DNA of 64,000 nucleotides from Arthrobacter sp. MAHUQ-56 (GCF_019710585.1 NZ_JAIFZQ010000017.1:1-64000), one strand, 5' to 3'. Positions 20,432-31,803 are shown, counted from the first letter of the stretch. Notes: generated by a model not told the origin, from the letters alone. Numbers and translations are program-made.

Positions 20432-20779
20432 CTTTTCCAGCGCTCCGGCCAGGACGTCTTCTGCGTCCTGGCCGGAGCGCCGCTCTTTAACGTATTCAAG
20501 GTGGCTCTTGTAACCGTCGTCAAACGGGTCGTCCGCAGCCGCTGCCTGTCCGTCCCGGGAGGCAATCCCACCGCATCTCCGGCAGTCCCATGTCAGCGGA
20601 ATCTGGTCCTCCGGCATCTTCAGGAAGACAGGCTGGGTCTCATGGCCTTTCGCGCACCAGTACGATACCCGGATGCGCGGCAGCGGATGGGGGCTCGGAT
20701 CGCTCGACTGCAGGCTGGATCCGGAACCTGCGGTAACGCCGGCACGGGTACCCCGGAAGCCAGATGCTGGATGGACCAT
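20384..20779 (-). CDS. rbpA: RNA polymerase-binding protein RbpA
   Basis: A 131-aa actinobacterial factor that binds RNA polymerase and the principal sigma factor and stabilises open promoter complexes. The N-terminal tail includes FRGTRAGV. The core has a zinc-type set C-x3-H (YWCAKGHE) and CRRC, followed by a sigma-interacting C-terminal region (KSHLEYVKERRS). Its last ~16 codons overlap pgl tail to tail, and the pgl terminator hairpin (20440-20480) lies within its coding region. Confidence 0.93.
   Translation of the reverse strand: MVHPASGFRGTRAGVTAGSGSSLQSSDPSPHPLPRIRVSYWCAKGHETQPVFLKMPEDQIPLTWDCRRCGGIASRDGQAAAADDPFDDGYKSHLEYVKERRSGQDAEDVLAGALEKLRARGVLPDELLRDT
20440..20480 (+). terminator. 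pgl operon terminator located inside the rbpA coding sequence
   Basis: A perfect 17-bp stem (20440-20456 with 20464-20480) and a 7-nt loop TCTTCTG, followed on the plus strand by CGCTCTTT. It lies 9 bp after the pgl stop and is well placed to end the tkt-pgl operon. The same bases encode a GQDAEDVLAGALEK-type helix of RbpA on the minus strand. Confidence 0.8.
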
Positions 20780-20830
20780 TGCAACTCCTGCCGTGAAGCG
20801 GAACGCTGGAGCGTCCGCGGCTTAAACAGA

Positions 20831-20863
20831 ACTGTGGCTGCCGGGTGAACCGACAGCCACAGT
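20831..20863 (-). terminator. Terminator after secG
   Basis: A 10-bp perfect stem ACTGTGGCTG / CAGCCACAGT extended by inner CGG/CCG pairing. It is followed on the minus strand by TCTGTTT. It separates the gap-pgk-tpiA-secG operon from rbpA. Confidence 0.8.
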
Positions 20864-20918
20864 CTAGATGGCCGGGAGGGACTGCAGCAGTGCCGCAAGA
20901 CCCTATCCGCGAAGGGTT

Positions 20919-21173
20919 TTACGAGTCGCCGCCACTGAAGCGCATGATCAGGCCGAGCGCGATGATGACCACGCCCCAGGTCACCCCCAGGATGATGGTG
21001 AAGCGGTTCAGGTTGCGTTCCGCCACACCCGATGAGCTCAGCCCGGAGCTCATCCCGCCGCCGAACATGTCGGACAGGCCACCTCCACGCCCCTTGTGCA
21101 GGAGGATCAGCAGCGTCAGCAGGAGGCTGGTGATGCCCAGGAGGATCTGCAGGATGACATGAAGAACGTCCAC
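20919..21173 (-). CDS. secG: Preprotein translocase subunit SecG
   Basis: An 84-aa small membrane protein of the SecYEG translocon. Two membrane segments flank the conserved glycine-rich loop HKGRGGGLSDMFGGG, which is diagnostic. Length is typical. It follows tpiA by 48 bp, an order conserved across actinobacteria, and is the last gene before the hairpin at 20831-20863. Confidence 0.95.
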   Translation of the reverse strand: MDVLHVILQILLGITSLLLTLLILLHKGRGGGLSDMFGGGMSSGLSSSGVAERNLNRFTIILGVTWGVVIIALGLIMRFSGGDS

Positions 21174-21221
21174 GACGGCCTTTCGGAAGTTGGAATTGCT
21201 GGAGTGTGCGCTGGTGCCGGA

Positions 21222-22037
21222 CTAGTCCGTGACCAGGTGGCTCTCGAACCTGACAATATTAGCAAACTCGGCCGGATCGAGGCTGGCGCCACCCACCAGG
21301 ACACCGTCCACGTCGGGTTCCTGCAGGATGGCGGCGGCGTTGTTCGCCTTGACGGAACCGCCGTAGAGCAGGCGGGTCTTGGCTGCCACGTCGGCTCCGA
21401 AGATGGTCTGCAGTTCCGCCCGGATGGCGGCGCACATTTCCTGTGCGTCCCCGGGGCCTGCCACCTCTCCGGTGCCGATGGCCCAGACAGGCTCGTAGGC
21501 CACCACGAGTTCGGCTGCCTGCTCGTTGGTCAGCCCCGCTACGCCGGCGCGGAGCTGCTGGAGGGTGTGCTCCACGTGGGTTCCGGCCTGGCGGATTTCC
21601 AGTCCTTCACCGACGCAGAGGACGGGGGTTATCCCGTGCTTGAAGGCGGCCTTGACCTTGGCGTTGAGGACGTCGTCGGACTCGTTGTGGATGGTGCGGC
21701 GTTCGCTATGGCCCACCAGCACGTACTTGCACCCGAGCTTGGCCAGGAACTGGCCGGAGATGTCCCCCGTGTAGGCGCCGGAATCGAACTGCGACAGGTC
21801 CTGGCCGCCGTAGGCAACCTGAAGGTCGTCGCCCTGGACAAGCGTCTGCACACCGCGCAGGTCGGTGAACGGCGGGAAGACGGCAACCTCCACCCGGCTG
21901 TAGTCGTGCTTGGCATCGGAGAGGGTCCAGGCCAGCTTCTGCAGGAGGGTGATGCCCTGCACGTGGTCCATGTTCATCTTCCAGTTGCCCGCGATGAAGG
22001 GCTTGCGGTCAAAAGCGCCGTTCGTTGACGTTGTCAC
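21222..22037 (-). CDS. tpiA: Triosephosphate isomerase
   Basis: A 271-aa TIM-barrel enzyme interconverting dihydroxyacetone phosphate and glyceraldehyde 3-phosphate. Catalytic residues are visible: Lys20 in GNWKMN, the histidine in GHSERR and the glutamate in [12 protein letters not shown] chose the GTG at 22037, with TTTTGGAGA upstream; the longer in-frame extension reaches into pgk. It is third of the gap-pgk-tpiA-secG operon. Confidence 0.96.
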   Translation of the reverse strand: MTTSTNGAFDRKPFIAGNWKMNMDHVQGITLLQKLAWTLSDAKHDYSRVEVAVFPPFTDLRGVQTLVQGDDLQVAYGGQDLSQFDSGAYTGDISGQFLAKLGCKYVLVGHSERRTIHNESDDVLNAKVKAAFKHGITPVLCVGEGLEIRQAGTHVEHTLQQLRAGVAGLTNEQAAELVVAYEPVWAIGTGEVAGPGDAQEMCAAIRAELQTIFGADVAAKTRLLYGGSVKANNAAAILQEPDVDGVLVGGASLDPAEFANIVRFESHLVTD

Positions 22038-22069
22038 GTAATCTCCAAAAAAGTACTTGATATGTGTTC

Positions 22070-22102
22070 GGCCGGCAGGCTGCCACAGGCAACCTGCCGG
22101 CC
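22070..22102 (-). other. Hairpin in the pgk-tpiA intergenic region
   Basis: A perfect 10-bp stem GGCCGGCAGG / CCTGCCGGCC with a 13-nt loop, in the 103-bp gap between pgk and tpiA. No T-tract follows on the minus strand. It may be an RNA processing or partial termination signal. Confidence 0.5.
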
Positions 22103-22140
22103 GGAGGACTGCAAAGTCCATTTGTGCAGCGGCCGCGGGG

Positions 22141-23367
22141 CTAGCGGTCCAGGACGCTGAGCCCGGGCAGTTCCTTGCCCTCGAGGTATTCCAGGCTGGC
22201 GCCGCCGCCGGTGGAAATGTGGCCGAACTGGTCGTCCGCGAAGCCCAGGGTGCGGACTGCCGCCGCGGAGTCGCCGCCGCCCACCACGGTAAACGCATCG
22301 GTCTCCGTCAGGGCCTGCGCGATGGCACGGGTGCCGGCTGAGAACGCCTCGAATTCGAAGACGCCCATGGGACCGTTCCAGAAGACCGTGCGTGCGCCCT
22401 TGATCCGCTCCGCGAAGGCGGCCGCCGAGTCCGGTCCGATGTCCAGGCCGATGCCCTGGGCCCCGAAGCTGCTGCTTTCGATGGCGTCCGCCGGGACGGT
22501 TTCATGGGCGGCGTCGGCAGCGAACTTCTCCGCCACGACAACATCCGTGGGCACCACGAATTCGGTGCCGGCGTCCGCTGCCCGCTTCAGGTAGTCCTGG
22601 ACCACGGGGATCTGGTCTTCTTCCAGCAGGCTGGAAGCCACCTTGTGGCCGGCCGCGGCGAGGAAGGTGAACAGCATGCCGCCACCCACCAGGATGGTGT
22701 CTGCCTTGCCCAGCAGGTTGTCGATGACGGCGAGCTTGTCCGAAACCTTGGAACCGCCGAGCACCACCACGTAGGGGCGCTGCGTATCTGCGGTGAGCTT
22801 GCGCAGCACCTCCACTTCGGTGTGCACGAGGTCGCCGAGGTAGGACGGCAGCCGGGTGGCGACGTCGTAAACGCTGGCGTGCTTGCGGTGCACAGCCCCG
22901 AAGGCGTCATCCACGTACGCTCCGTTGCCGCCCGTCAGGGCCACCAGCTCGTCAGCGAAGGCGCCGCGCTCGGCGTCGTCCTTGCTGGTCTCACGGGCGT
23001 CGAAGCGCACGTTTTCCAGGACCAGCACCTCGCCGTCCTGCAGCGAGGCTGCAGCTTCCTTGGCGGAGCCGCCTACCGTGTCCCCAGCCAGGGAGACCTT
23101 GAAGTCCGCGAGTTCCGCAAGGCGGGCCACGGCGGGCTTGAGGGAGTACTTTTCCTCTGGGGCGCCCTTGGGGCGTCCGAGGTGGGCTGTTACCAGCACG
23201 CGGGCACCGGCGTCCGTGAGCTTTGACAGCACTGGAAGTGAGGCCTTGATGCGGCCGTCGTCAGTGACTGTAGAGCCGTCGAGCGGCACATTCAGGTCAC
23301 TACGAACCAGAATGTACCGCCCGCGGACACCTTCAGCGATGAGTTCGTTGAGGGTGTGAAGTGTCAT
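22141..23367 (-). CDS. pgk: Phosphoglycerate kinase
   Basis: A 408-aa two-domain kinase that makes ATP from 1,3-bisphosphoglycerate. Seen: [11 protein letters not shown] near the N-terminus, TAHLGRPKG, and the C-terminal nucleotide-binding [15 protein letters not shown] chose the ATG at 23367 ([10 protein letters not shown]), 10 bp after gap; the longer frame overlaps gap and is not conserved. It lies between gap and tpiA in the same direction. Confidence 0.96.
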   Translation of the reverse strand: MTLHTLNELIAEGVRGRYILVRSDLNVPLDGSTVTDDGRIKASLPVLSKLTDAGARVLVTAHLGRPKGAPEEKYSLKPAVARLAELADFKVSLAGDTVGGSAKEAAASLQDGEVLVLENVRFDARETSKDDAERGAFADELVALTGGNGAYVDDAFGAVHRKHASVYDVATRLPSYLGDLVHTEVEVLRKLTADTQRPYVVVLGGSKVSDKLAVIDNLLGKADTILVGGGMLFTFLAAAGHKVASSLLEEDQIPVVQDYLKRAADAGTEFVVPTDVVVAEKFAADAAHETVPADAIESSSFGAQGIGLDIGPDSAAAFAERIKGARTVFWNGPMGVFEFEAFSAGTRAIAQALTETDAFTVVGGGDSAAAVRTLGFADDQFGHISTGGGASLEYLEGKELPGLSVLDR

Positions 23368-23377
23368 GTGTCTAACC

Positions 23378-24622
<1,245 letters not shown>

Positions 24623-24642
24623 TTACACCGCGCTGCTGGCGG

Positions 24643-25269
24643 CTACGGGAGGGTGATGAGTCCCGTGGCGCTGGTGCGGGCGGCTTCGAAGCGCTTGGCG
24701 ACGTCGGCCCAGTTCACGATGTTCCAGAACGCCTTGACGTAGTCGGCCTTGACGTTGACGTAGTCGAGGTAGAAGGCGTGCTCCCACATGTCCAGCATCA
24801 GCAGCGGGGTGGTGCCCAGTGCCGTGTTGCCCTGCTGGTCGTAGAGCTGCTCGATGACCAGGTTCCCGCCGATGGGCTCGTAGGCCAGGAAACCCCAGCC
24901 GGAGCCCTGCAGGCCGAGGGCGGCTGCGGAGAACTGGGCGCGGAACGCATCGAAGGAACCGAAGGCGTCGTCGATGGCGGCCGCGAGTTCACCTTCGGGC
25001 TTGTCGCCGCCGTCCGGGGAAAGGTTGTTCCAGAAGACGGAGTGGTTGACGTGGCCGCCGGTGTGGAACGCAAGGTCCTTGGAGAGCCGGTTGATGTTGG
25101 CGAAGTCGCCCTTTTCCCGTGCTTCGGCAAGCTGGGCCAGCGCATTGTTGGCGCCTGCAACGTAGGCAGCGTGGTGCTTGCTGTGGTGCAGCTCCATGAT
25201 CCGCGCCGAGATGTGCGGCTCGAGGGCGGCGTAGTCGTACTTGAGTTCGGGCAATACGTACTCAGTCAC
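24643..25269 (-). CDS. sodA: Superoxide dismutase (Mn/Fe type)
   Basis: A 208-aa Mn/Fe superoxide dismutase, probably cytosolic (no signal peptide). Metal ligands lie in MELHHSKHH (first His), [10 protein letters not shown] (second His) and [12 protein letters not shown] (Asp and His). I chose the GTG at 25269 ([10 protein letters not shown]) since GGAGGATTTT precedes it; an ATG 24 nt upstream would destroy that spacing. It stands alone between the glycolytic operon and whiA, where M. tuberculosis has no sod gene (from memory). Confidence 0.95.
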   Translation of the reverse strand: MTEYVLPELKYDYAALEPHISARIMELHHSKHHAAYVAGANNALAQLAEAREKGDFANINRLSKDLAFHTGGHVNHSVFWNNLSPDGGDKPEGELAAAIDDAFGSFDAFRAQFSAAALGLQGSGWGFLAYEPIGGNLVIEQLYDQQGNTALGTTPLLMLDMWEHAFYLDYVNVKADYVKAFWNIVNWADVAKRFEAARTSATGLITLP

Positions 25270-25368
25270 AAAATCCTCCAATATCGTGGACACGCGGTCC
25301 GGTTGGTAACTCTCGGATTGTGCATCCGGGCGTCTGGCACCCGGAATCTTTTTGATTCTATGGGCCTG

Positions 25369-26349
25369 CTACTCGTCCAGCATTTCGGGCGTCACATTGG
25401 CGTCCGTTCCGGGAATCCCCAGGTCAAGTGCGCGTTTGTCGGCCATGGCCAGCAGCCGCCGGATCCGGCCGGCGATCGCGTCCTTGGTCATGACGGGGTC
25501 GGCGAGCCGGCCCAGTTCGTCCAGGCTGGCCTGCTTGTGCGCCACCCGCAGCTCACCGGCGTATTTGAGGTGGTCCGGGACGTCGTCGCCGAGGATTTCC
25601 AGGGCCCGCTCCACGCGGGCACCGGCGGCGACGGCGGCCTGCGCGGACCGGCGGAGGTTGGCGTCGTCGAAGTTTGCCAGCCTGTTGGCGGTGGCGCGGA
25701 CCTCTTTGCGCATGCGGCGCTCCTCCCACACCATGAGGGCGTCGTGGGCGCCCATGCGGGTGAGGAGGGCCGCGATGGTGTCGCCGTCGCGGATCACTAC
25801 GCGGTCCACGCCCCGGACTTCACGCGCCTTGGCCTGGATGTCCAGCCGGCGCGCGGCCCCCACCAGGGCAAGCGCCGACTCCGGCCCCGGGCAGGTCACC
25901 TCCAGGGAAGAGGACCTGCCCGGTTCCGTCAGGGATCCATGGGCCAGGAATGCGCCGCGCCAGACGGCCTCCGCGTCGGCGGCGGAACCATTGACGACGG
26001 CGGACGGCAGCCCGCGCACGGGACGGCCGCGGCCATCCAGGAGCCCGGTCTGCCGGGCCAGAGCCTCGCCGTCGCGGACGACGCGCACCACGTAGCGGCT
26101 GGCGCGCCGCAGTCCCCCGGCGGAGACGACGATGATCTCGCTCTGGTGGCCGTACACCTCGGCGATCGCCGCCCGGAGCCGGCGGGCGGTGGAGGCGAGG
26201 TCGACTTCCGCTTCGATGACGATCCGGCCCGAGATGATGTGCAGTCCCCCGGCAAACCGGAGCATTGCGGAGACTTCAGCCTTCCGCACGGATGACTTCT
26301 TGATGTCCAGACGGGACAGTTCTTCCTTGACTGATGATGTCAGTGCCAT
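25369..26349 (-). CDS. whiA: DNA-binding regulator WhiA
   Basis: A 326-aa WhiA, a conserved Gram-positive protein that combines an inactive LAGLIDADG-like domain (about residues 90-220) with a C-terminal helix-turn-helix ([20 protein letters not shown]). In Streptomyces it controls sporulation and division genes; in non-sporulating relatives it affects division. Length and the N-terminus [15 protein letters not shown] are typical. It ends the rapZ-yvcK-whiA operon, 9 bp after yvcK, with GGAAGG as ribosome site. Confidence 0.96.
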   Translation of the reverse strand: MALTSSVKEELSRLDIKKSSVRKAEVSAMLRFAGGLHIISGRIVIEAEVDLASTARRLRAAIAEVYGHQSEIIVVSAGGLRRASRYVVRVVRDGEALARQTGLLDGRGRPVRGLPSAVVNGSAADAEAVWRGAFLAHGSLTEPGRSSSLEVTCPGPESALALVGAARRLDIQAKAREVRGVDRVVIRDGDTIAALLTRMGAHDALMVWEERRMRKEVRATANRLANFDDANLRRSAQAAVAAGARVERALEILGDDVPDHLKYAGELRVAHKQASLDELGRLADPVMTKDAIAGRIRRLLAMADKRALDLGIPGTDANVTPEMLDE

Positions 26350-26358
26350 GGCACCTTC

Positions 26359-27378
26359 CTAACTGTTCCCGAAAATGTCCTGGTACGCCGTCGCCAGCCG
26401 CAGCGGCTCGTGGACGGGGCGGCGCCCTGACGCCCCTACTTTACCCAAGACCACCTCGGCGCCGATCATCCCGGCCGCCTCCTCGAACTCCTGCCGGTCC
26501 GGGACGGACGCGGGGTCGGCGAGCACGACGTCGACGCTGAACTCCGGTGCGTACCGCCGCAGGACGTGCAGATGGTCGGCTGCGGTCATCCCGCTGGTTT
26601 CCTTCGTGTCCATGGCCAGGTTCATGGTCAGGCAGCGTTTAGCAGGAGTGCTGCACAGGGCCTGCCGCATTTCCGGCAGGAGCAGGTGGGGCAGGACTGA
26701 TGTGTACCAGGAGCCGGGGCCCAGGATGACCCAGTCCGCCAGTTCGATGGCCGTCAGGGCCTCAACGCAGGCGGGCGCGGCCTTGGGCAGGAGCCGCACC
26801 TCTTCCAGCGATCCGGCCACGGCGCAGCGGGCCTGCCCCCGGATGGTCTGCACTGCGGTGGCGCCGTCGGGTGCTGTTACCCGGACGTCGCCTTCGATGG
26901 TGAGCGGGACCGTGGACATGGGCAGAACCTGGCCGCGTGCGCCAAGCAGCGCACCGGCCCACCGGAGCCCGGCGACGGTATCGCCGAGCAGTTCCCACAG
27001 GGTAACGATCAGCAGGTTGCCCATGGCGTGGTCGTCCAGCGAGCCACCGGGGCCTTTGCCGGGGCGGAACCGGTGCTGCATGACGTCCCGCCAGGTGCGC
27101 CCCCAGTCTGTGTCATCGCACAGCGCAGACAGTGCCATCCGGAGGTCACCCGGCGGAAGGACACCGTACTCTTCGCGCAGACGCCCGGACGAGCCGCCGT
27201 CGTCCGCCACCGTGACGACCGCGGTGAGCTCGGAGGTGAGCAGGCGCAGCGCCGAAAGCGAGGCCGAGAGCCCATGCCCGCCGCCCAGGGCAACAACGTT
27301 GGGGCCCTTGTCCTGCTGCGATGAAGCCGATCCGGCGGCGGGCGGCACCAGGGGCAGGGCACCGGTGAACAGCGCCAT
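26359..27378 (-). CDS. yvcK: YvcK family protein (UDP-GlcNAc-binding; gluconeogenesis/cell shape factor)
   Basis: A 339-aa protein of the YvcK/CofD-like family. YvcK binds UDP-N-acetylglucosamine and influences carbon flux and peptidoglycan synthesis. Seen: VVALGGGHGLSASLSALR near residue 30 and VADDGGSSGRLREE, the nucleotide-binding segments, plus PGDLRMALSAL. Its ATG overlaps the rapZ stop as TAATG (27376-27380), so the two are translationally coupled. Confidence 0.94.
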   Translation of the reverse strand: MALFTGALPLVPPAAGSASSQQDKGPNVVALGGGHGLSASLSALRLLTSELTAVVTVADDGGSSGRLREEYGVLPPGDLRMALSALCDDTDWGRTWRDVMQHRFRPGKGPGGSLDDHAMGNLLIVTLWELLGDTVAGLRWAGALLGARGQVLPMSTVPLTIEGDVRVTAPDGATAVQTIRGQARCAVAGSLEEVRLLPKAAPACVEALTAIELADWVILGPGSWYTSVLPHLLLPEMRQALCSTPAKRCLTMNLAMDTKETSGMTAADHLHVLRRYAPEFSVDVVLADPASVPDRQEFEEAAGMIGAEVVLGKVGASGRRPVHEPLRLATAYQDIFGNS

Positions 27379-28301
27379 TATTCGCGGCCCAGGTCCCGGT
27401 GGGCGGTGGTCACCGTGACCCGCGGGTACTGGGCCAGCTTCTTGGAAAGTTCGACGGCGACCGCCACGGAGCGGTGCTTGCCGCCCGTGCAGCCCACGGC
27501 AATGGTGGCGTAGTGCTTGTTTTCCCGGCGGTAACCCTCCAGGACGGGCTCGAGCGCCAGCACATAGCGGTCCACGAAGCTCTTCACGCCTTCGGCTTCC
27601 AGCACATAGTCGCTGACGTCCTTGTCCAGCCCGGTCTGCGGCCGCAGTTGCGGCACCCAGTGCGGGTTGGGGATGAACCGGACGTCCGCGACGTAGTTCG
27701 CGTCCACGGGCAGGCCGTATTTGAAGCCGAAGCTCATGACATTGAGCCGGAGGGCGACGGGACCTGTTTCGCTGAACAGCTCGGTGATGGCCGTGGCAAG
27801 GCCATGGACGTTGTAGTTGGAGGTGTCCAGGACGACGTCGGAGCTGTCGCGCAGTTCCTGCAGCAATTCACGTTCAGCGGCGATGCCGTCGAGGATCCGC
27901 CCGCCGCCCTGCAGGGGGTGCGGGCGCCGGCCCTGCTCGAAGCGCCGGACCAGCACGTTGTCGCTGGCGTCCAGGAATAGCACGCGGAAGGTCACCCCAC
28001 TGGCGGCCAGGGCCCCCAGGGCGGAGCGGATGTCTGCGAAGAGGCCCTTGCTGCGGACGTCGATGACCACCGCCAGCCGGGGAATGGACTGCGGGGCGTG
28101 CGAAACGAGCTCGGCGAGGGTGCCCAGCATTTGCGGCGGCAGGTTCTCCACGACATACCAGCCGTGGTCCTCGAGCGCGTCGGCGGCGGTGCTCCGTCCG
28201 GCGCCGGACATTCCGGTGACCACCAGCAGCTCCGCTTCGAGCGGTTTGACCGGCTCCAGCCCGTCCTCCCCTGCTCCGGATTCCGCCGTCGTGTCTGCCA
28301 T
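27378..28301 (-). CDS. rapZ: RNase adapter / nucleotide-binding protein RapZ
   Basis: A ~307-aa RapZ (YvcJ) family ATP/GTP-binding protein. The P-loop reads [10 protein letters not shown], with Arg where many P-loops have Lys; I recall the same in other actinobacterial RapZ proteins. C-terminal motifs include [19 protein letters not shown] and [13 protein letters not shown]. In E. coli it directs RNase E to a small RNA, while in Gram-positives its target is less clear. Start: ATG at 28301, with a TTG one codon upstream as alternative. It heads the rapZ-yvcK-whiA operon, 69 bp after uvrC. Confidence 0.94.
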   Translation of the reverse strand: MADTTAESGAGEDGLEPVKPLEAELLVVTGMSGAGRSTAADALEDHGWYVVENLPPQMLGTLAELVSHAPQSIPRLAVVIDVRSKGLFADIRSALGALAASGVTFRVLFLDASDNVLVRRFEQGRRPHPLQGGGRILDGIAAERELLQELRDSSDVVLDTSNYNVHGLATAITELFSETGPVALRLNVMSFGFKYGLPVDANYVADVRFIPNPHWVPQLRPQTGLDKDVSDYVLEAEGVKSFVDRYVLALEPVLEGYRRENKHYATIAVGCTGGKHRSVAVAVELSKKLAQYPRVTVTTAHRDLGRE

Positions 28302-28370
28302 CAAGTCCGCCCCGTTTCCCTTGTCGTCGCGGGGCGGCCGCGCCGGCCTTAACCCCGTCCTTTACCCTAG

Positions 28371-30368
28371 CTAAGATTCGACGATTTCGCCGGTGGTCAT
28401 GTTGATCGCCGGCAGCGCCGCCTCCGCACGGTCGCCGGCGAAGTGGTTCACGATGGCGCTGGCAAGCGCCGGGCCGATTCCCTTCGCCTGTGACAGTTCC
28501 TCCGCGGTGGCTGCCTTCACGCCCTTGACGGAGCCGAAGTGCGCCAGCAGGGCCTTGCGCTTGGATGACCCAAGGCCGGGCACGGCATCCAGGGCCGAGA
28601 TGGTCATGGCCTTGCCGCGCTTTTGGCGGTGGAACGTGATGGCGAAACGGTGTGCCTCGTCGCGGATCCGCTGCAGCAGGTACAGCCCCTGGGACGTCCG
28701 CGGCAGGATGACCGGAAAGTCGCTGTCGGGCAGCCAGACTTCCTCCAGCCGCTTGGCCAGCCCCACCACGTAGACGTCATCGACGCCCAGGTCCTTGAGG
28801 GCGCGGGCCGCGGCGTTCACCTGGGGCTGGCCGCCGTCCACCACCACCAGGTTGGGCGGGTAGGCGAACTTTGCCTTCGGCGCCGGCGTGGTGGTGTCCA
28901 GTGCGGCATCTTCCCCAGCTGTTCCGACCGGGCCGGCTGAGAGGGCGGATTCATCCACCTGCGCGGACTTGTCCTGGAGGTAATACCGGAACCGCCGGGT
29001 GAGGACGTCATGCATGGCCGCCGTATCATCGGCGGCGGCAGGGCCGGTAATGGAGAACTTCCGGTAGTCGGACTTCTTCGGCAGCCCGTCCTCCACCACC
29101 ACCATGGATGCCACCACATTGGTTCCCTGCACGTGCGAGACGTCAAAACATTCGATCCGCAGGAGCGGCACCGGCAGGTCCAGCGCTTCCTGCAGTTCCT
29201 GGAGCGCCTGGGACCGCACGGTGATGTCTCCGGCCCGGCGGGTCTTGTGCAGCTTCAGTGCGTGCTCTGCGTTTTCGCGCACCGTGGACATCAGCGCCGC
29301 CTTGTCGCCGCGCTGGGGAACCCTGATGTCCACCTTGGCCCCGCGGATGCCGCCCAGCCATTTGGCAAGGTCTTCGGCGTTGCTTGGCGCCACCGGCACC
29401 AGGACCTCGCGGGGCAGCCGGCCATGGGTGTCGCCGTCCTCGCCGTAGACCTGTTGCAGGAGGTGCTCCACCAGGTCCGGGGTGGAGAAGTCCTCCACCT
29501 TTTCCACCACCCAGCCCCGCTGCCCGCGGATCCGGCCACCGCGGACGTGGAAAACCTGGACCGCTGCCTCAAGCTCATCCTCGTGCAGGGCAAAGACGTC
29601 GGCGTCGGTGTCCTCTGCCAGCACCACGGCGTTGCGCTCAAAGACCTTCCGCAGCGCGGTGATGTCATCACGGAGGCGGGCAGCACGTTCGTAGTCAAGC
29701 TCCGCCACTGCCTCGGCCATCTGCTTTTCCAGCTTGGCGATGAAGCGTTTGGCCTCGCCGCCCATGAAAGCGCAGAAATCCTCTGCGAGGGCCCGGTGGT
29801 CCGCCGGGGAGATCCTGCCCACGCAGGGTGCCGAGCACTTGTCGATGTAGCCCAGCAGGCACGGCCGGCCACTGGCTTCGGCCCGCTTGAAGACGCCGGG
29901 GCTGCAGCTGCGCACGGGAAAGACCCGCAGCAGGGTGTCCATGGTTTCCCGGATGGCCCCGGCGGTGTAGGGGCCGAAATAGCGGGTGCCCTTCCGCTTG
30001 TCCCCCCGCATGACCTGGACCCGCGGGTACTTCTCGCCCATGGTCACCGCAAGGTAGGGATACGTCTTGTCGTCGCGGAAGACGACGTTGAAGCGTGGCT
30101 TGAATTCCTTGATCCAGGTGTATTCGAGCTGCAGCGACTCCAGTTCGCTGCCCACCACGGTCCATTCCACGCTGCTGGCAGCGTGGACCATGGCGTAGGT
30201 TTTGGGCAGCAGCCCGGCGGGGTTGGCGAAGTAGGAGTTCAGCCGGGACCGGAGGCTTTTGGCCTTGCCTACATAGATGACCCGGCCGTGCGGATCACGG
30301 AACCGGTAGACGCCCGGATTGGTGGGGATTTCACCTGTCTTAGGGCGGTAACTTGCTGGATTTGCCAC
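28371..30368 (-). CDS. uvrC: UvrABC system excinuclease subunit C
   Basis: A 665-aa dual-incision nuclease of nucleotide excision repair. Seen: the N-terminal GIY-YIG domain (GVYRFRD...[14 protein letters not shown]), the cysteine cluster [15 protein letters not shown], a UVR domain ([22 protein letters not shown]), the RNase H-like domain ([17 protein letters not shown] and VVDGGQPQV) and C-terminal helix-hairpin-helix motifs ([18 protein letters not shown]). Start is a GTG at 30368 with TAGACT exactly 6 nt upstream and no ribosome site, which suggests a leaderless mRNA. Confidence 0.96.
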   Translation of the reverse strand: MANPASYRPKTGEIPTNPGVYRFRDPHGRVIYVGKAKSLRSRLNSYFANPAGLLPKTYAMVHAASSVEWTVVGSELESLQLEYTWIKEFKPRFNVVFRDDKTYPYLAVTMGEKYPRVQVMRGDKRKGTRYFGPYTAGAIRETMDTLLRVFPVRSCSPGVFKRAEASGRPCLLGYIDKCSAPCVGRISPADHRALAEDFCAFMGGEAKRFIAKLEKQMAEAVAELDYERAARLRDDITALRKVFERNAVVLAEDTDADVFALHEDELEAAVQVFHVRGGRIRGQRGWVVEKVEDFSTPDLVEHLLQQVYGEDGDTHGRLPREVLVPVAPSNAEDLAKWLGGIRGAKVDIRVPQRGDKAALMSTVRENAEHALKLHKTRRAGDITVRSQALQELQEALDLPVPLLRIECFDVSHVQGTNVVASMVVVEDGLPKKSDYRKFSITGPAAADDTAAMHDVLTRRFRYYLQDKSAQVDESALSAGPVGTAGEDAALDTTTPAPKAKFAYPPNLVVVDGGQPQVNAAARALKDLGVDDVYVVGLAKRLEEVWLPDSDFPVILPRTSQGLYLLQRIRDEAHRFAITFHRQKRGKAMTISALDAVPGLGSSKRKALLAHFGSVKGVKAATAEELSQAKGIGPALASAIVNHFAGDRAEAALPAINMTTGEIVES

Positions 30369-30374
30369 CTATCC

Positions 30375-30380
30375 AGTCTA
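30375..30380 (-). promoter_or_regulatory. Leaderless-type -10 (TAGACT) of uvrC
   Basis: TAGACT lies 6 nt before the GTG start of uvrC, placing transcription start at or next to the initiation codon. No Shine-Dalgarno sequence is visible. A hairpin at 30386-30413 covers the expected -35 zone. Confidence 0.6.
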
Positions 30381-30385
30381 CTGAG

Positions 30386-30413
30386 GCCGGCCGGTGTCAT
30401 TGCACCGGCCGGC
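30386..30413 (-). terminator. Hairpin between the acyltransferase gene and uvrC
   Basis: A perfect 11-bp stem GCCGGCCGGTG / CACCGGCCGGC with a 6-nt loop, 18 bp after the acyltransferase stop. It probably ends that transcript. No strong T-tract is seen. Confidence 0.6.
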
Positions 30414-30431
30414 ACCTGGGCGCCGGCCGGG

Positions 30432-31100
30432 TCAGTCGACGGACTTGCTCTGGTTGTAGCTGCCTGAACGCTCCTGGCCGCTGAGCGCGGCGATCGCATC
30501 CATGATGCGGTCGGTGACCTCCCGGCGGGCGGGCAGGGAGTGGTCCGGGCCGGTTTTGTCGAAGTACAGCGGCTCCCCCACCTTCATGGTGAAGTGCTGC
30601 GGCTTGACCCCCTTTTCGCCGGCGCGCTGGAGTTTTTCCGTGCCGATCAGGCCCACCGGAATCACGGGTGCACCGGTGGTGAGGGCGAGCCAGCCGACGC
30701 CGGTCCTGCCGCGGTACAGGATGCCGTCCCGGGACCGGGTGCCTTCCGGGTAGATGCCGATGCCGCGGCCCGCCTCAAGGATGTCGAGCAGCGTCTTGAG
30801 CGCCTGGACGCTGGCGGCCTGTTCACCGCGCTCCACGGGGATGGAACCCACGGATTCGAAAAAGGCCTTCATGACTTTGCCTTTGACGCCACCAGTGGTG
30901 AAATACTCCGCCTTGGCAAAGAACGCCACCGGCCGTGGCATGAGGGCCTGCACGATGACGCTGTCAAAAAAGGACAGGTGGTTGGGGGCCACGATGAAGG
31001 GGCCGTCGGAGGGCACGTTTTCGAGCCCGACGACGGTGGGCCGGCAGGTGCCGGAGATCAGGTTGCGGGTGGTCCAGCGGACAACATCAAACATTTCCAT
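30432..31100 (-). CDS. Lysophospholipid acyltransferase family protein (PlsC-like)
   Basis: A 222-aa 1-acylglycerol-3-phosphate acyltransferase-type protein. The catalytic motif is NHLSFFDS (NHxxxxD), followed by the substrate motifs VGSIPVERG and YPEGTRSRDG. It probably adds the second acyl chain to phosphatidic acid precursors at the inner membrane face. Its start overlaps the end of the HAD phosphatase gene by 14 nt, so the two are co-transcribed. The acyl donor and exact acceptor cannot be told. Confidence 0.88.
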   Translation of the reverse strand: MEMFDVVRWTTRNLISGTCRPTVVGLENVPSDGPFIVAPNHLSFFDSVIVQALMPRPVAFFAKAEYFTTGGVKGKVMKAFFESVGSIPVERGEQAASVQALKTLLDILEAGRGIGIYPEGTRSRDGILYRGRTGVGWLALTTGAPVIPVGLIGTEKLQRAGEKGVKPQHFTMKVGEPLYFDKTGPDHSLPARREVTDRIMDAIAALSGQERSGSYNQSKSVD

Positions 31101-31803
31101 CGTTGCTCACCCCGCTCATGGCAGCGAAGTGGATGGCCTGGAGCCGGTCGATGACCGTGAGCAGTTCCCCGGCGTCGCTGACGACGGCGAAGGATCCTGC
31201 ATCCTCCAGTTCCGCGTCGGGAGCAAAGCCCCACATGACCCCGATGCAGTCCAGTCCGTTGGCAATGGCGCCGGAAACATCCTGGGCGCGGTCCCCCACC
31301 ATGATGGCGTGCCGGGTGTCCAGGTCCCTGAGCGCCGCAGCGATAATCTGGGTCTTGCCCAGCGGGACGCCTTCCACGGCCGTTTCGTCGTCCGCGGAGC
31401 CGTGGATGCCGTGGAAGAATTCGTCGATTCCGTGGTGCGCCAGGACGGTACGGGCGAGCCGCTGGGGCTTCTGGGTGGCCACCGCGACAGGGCGGCCGGC
31501 GGCCGAGAAGGACTCGAGGACGTCACGGATGCCCGGGTACAGCCTGCTCTGCGCGATGCCGGTGGCCACGTAGTACTCCCGGTACAGGCGGACCACCTCT
31601 GCCAGGCGGTCCGCCGGTACCTTCGCCACATTGAGCAGCGAGTCGCTCAGTTTGGGGCCGATCATCGATTCGAGCAGCTCCTGGCCGGGAACCGGGAGGC
31701 CCAGTTCGCGCAGGGCCGCCGCGATACCGTCTGTAATTCCGCCGGCCGGATCGACAAGAGTGCCGTCCAGGTCAAAGATCACGGGCACTGTTGTTGAAGT
31801 CAC
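31087..31803 (-). CDS. HAD family hydrolase (phosphoglycolate phosphatase-like)
   Basis: A 238-aa haloacid-dehalogenase phosphatase. Motif I FDLDGTLVDP (residues 10-19), motif II VATQKPQ, the motif III lysine in GVPLGKTQ and motif IV MVGDRAQDVSGA are all present. The alpha-helical cap between motifs I and II resembles Gph/PpaX enzymes. The start is a GTG at 31803. It is co-transcribed with the acyltransferase. The substrate is uncertain; phosphoglycolate or pyrophosphate are family possibilities. Confidence 0.85.
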   Translation of the reverse strand: MTSTTVPVIFDLDGTLVDPAGGITDGIAAALRELGLPVPGQELLESMIGPKLSDSLLNVAKVPADRLAEVVRLYREYYVATGIAQSRLYPGIRDVLESFSAAGRPVAVATQKPQRLARTVLAHHGIDEFFHGIHGSADDETAVEGVPLGKTQIIAAALRDLDTRHAIMVGDRAQDVSGAIANGLDCIGVMWGFAPDAELEDAGSFAVVSDAGELLTVIDRLQAIHFAAMSGVSNDGNV

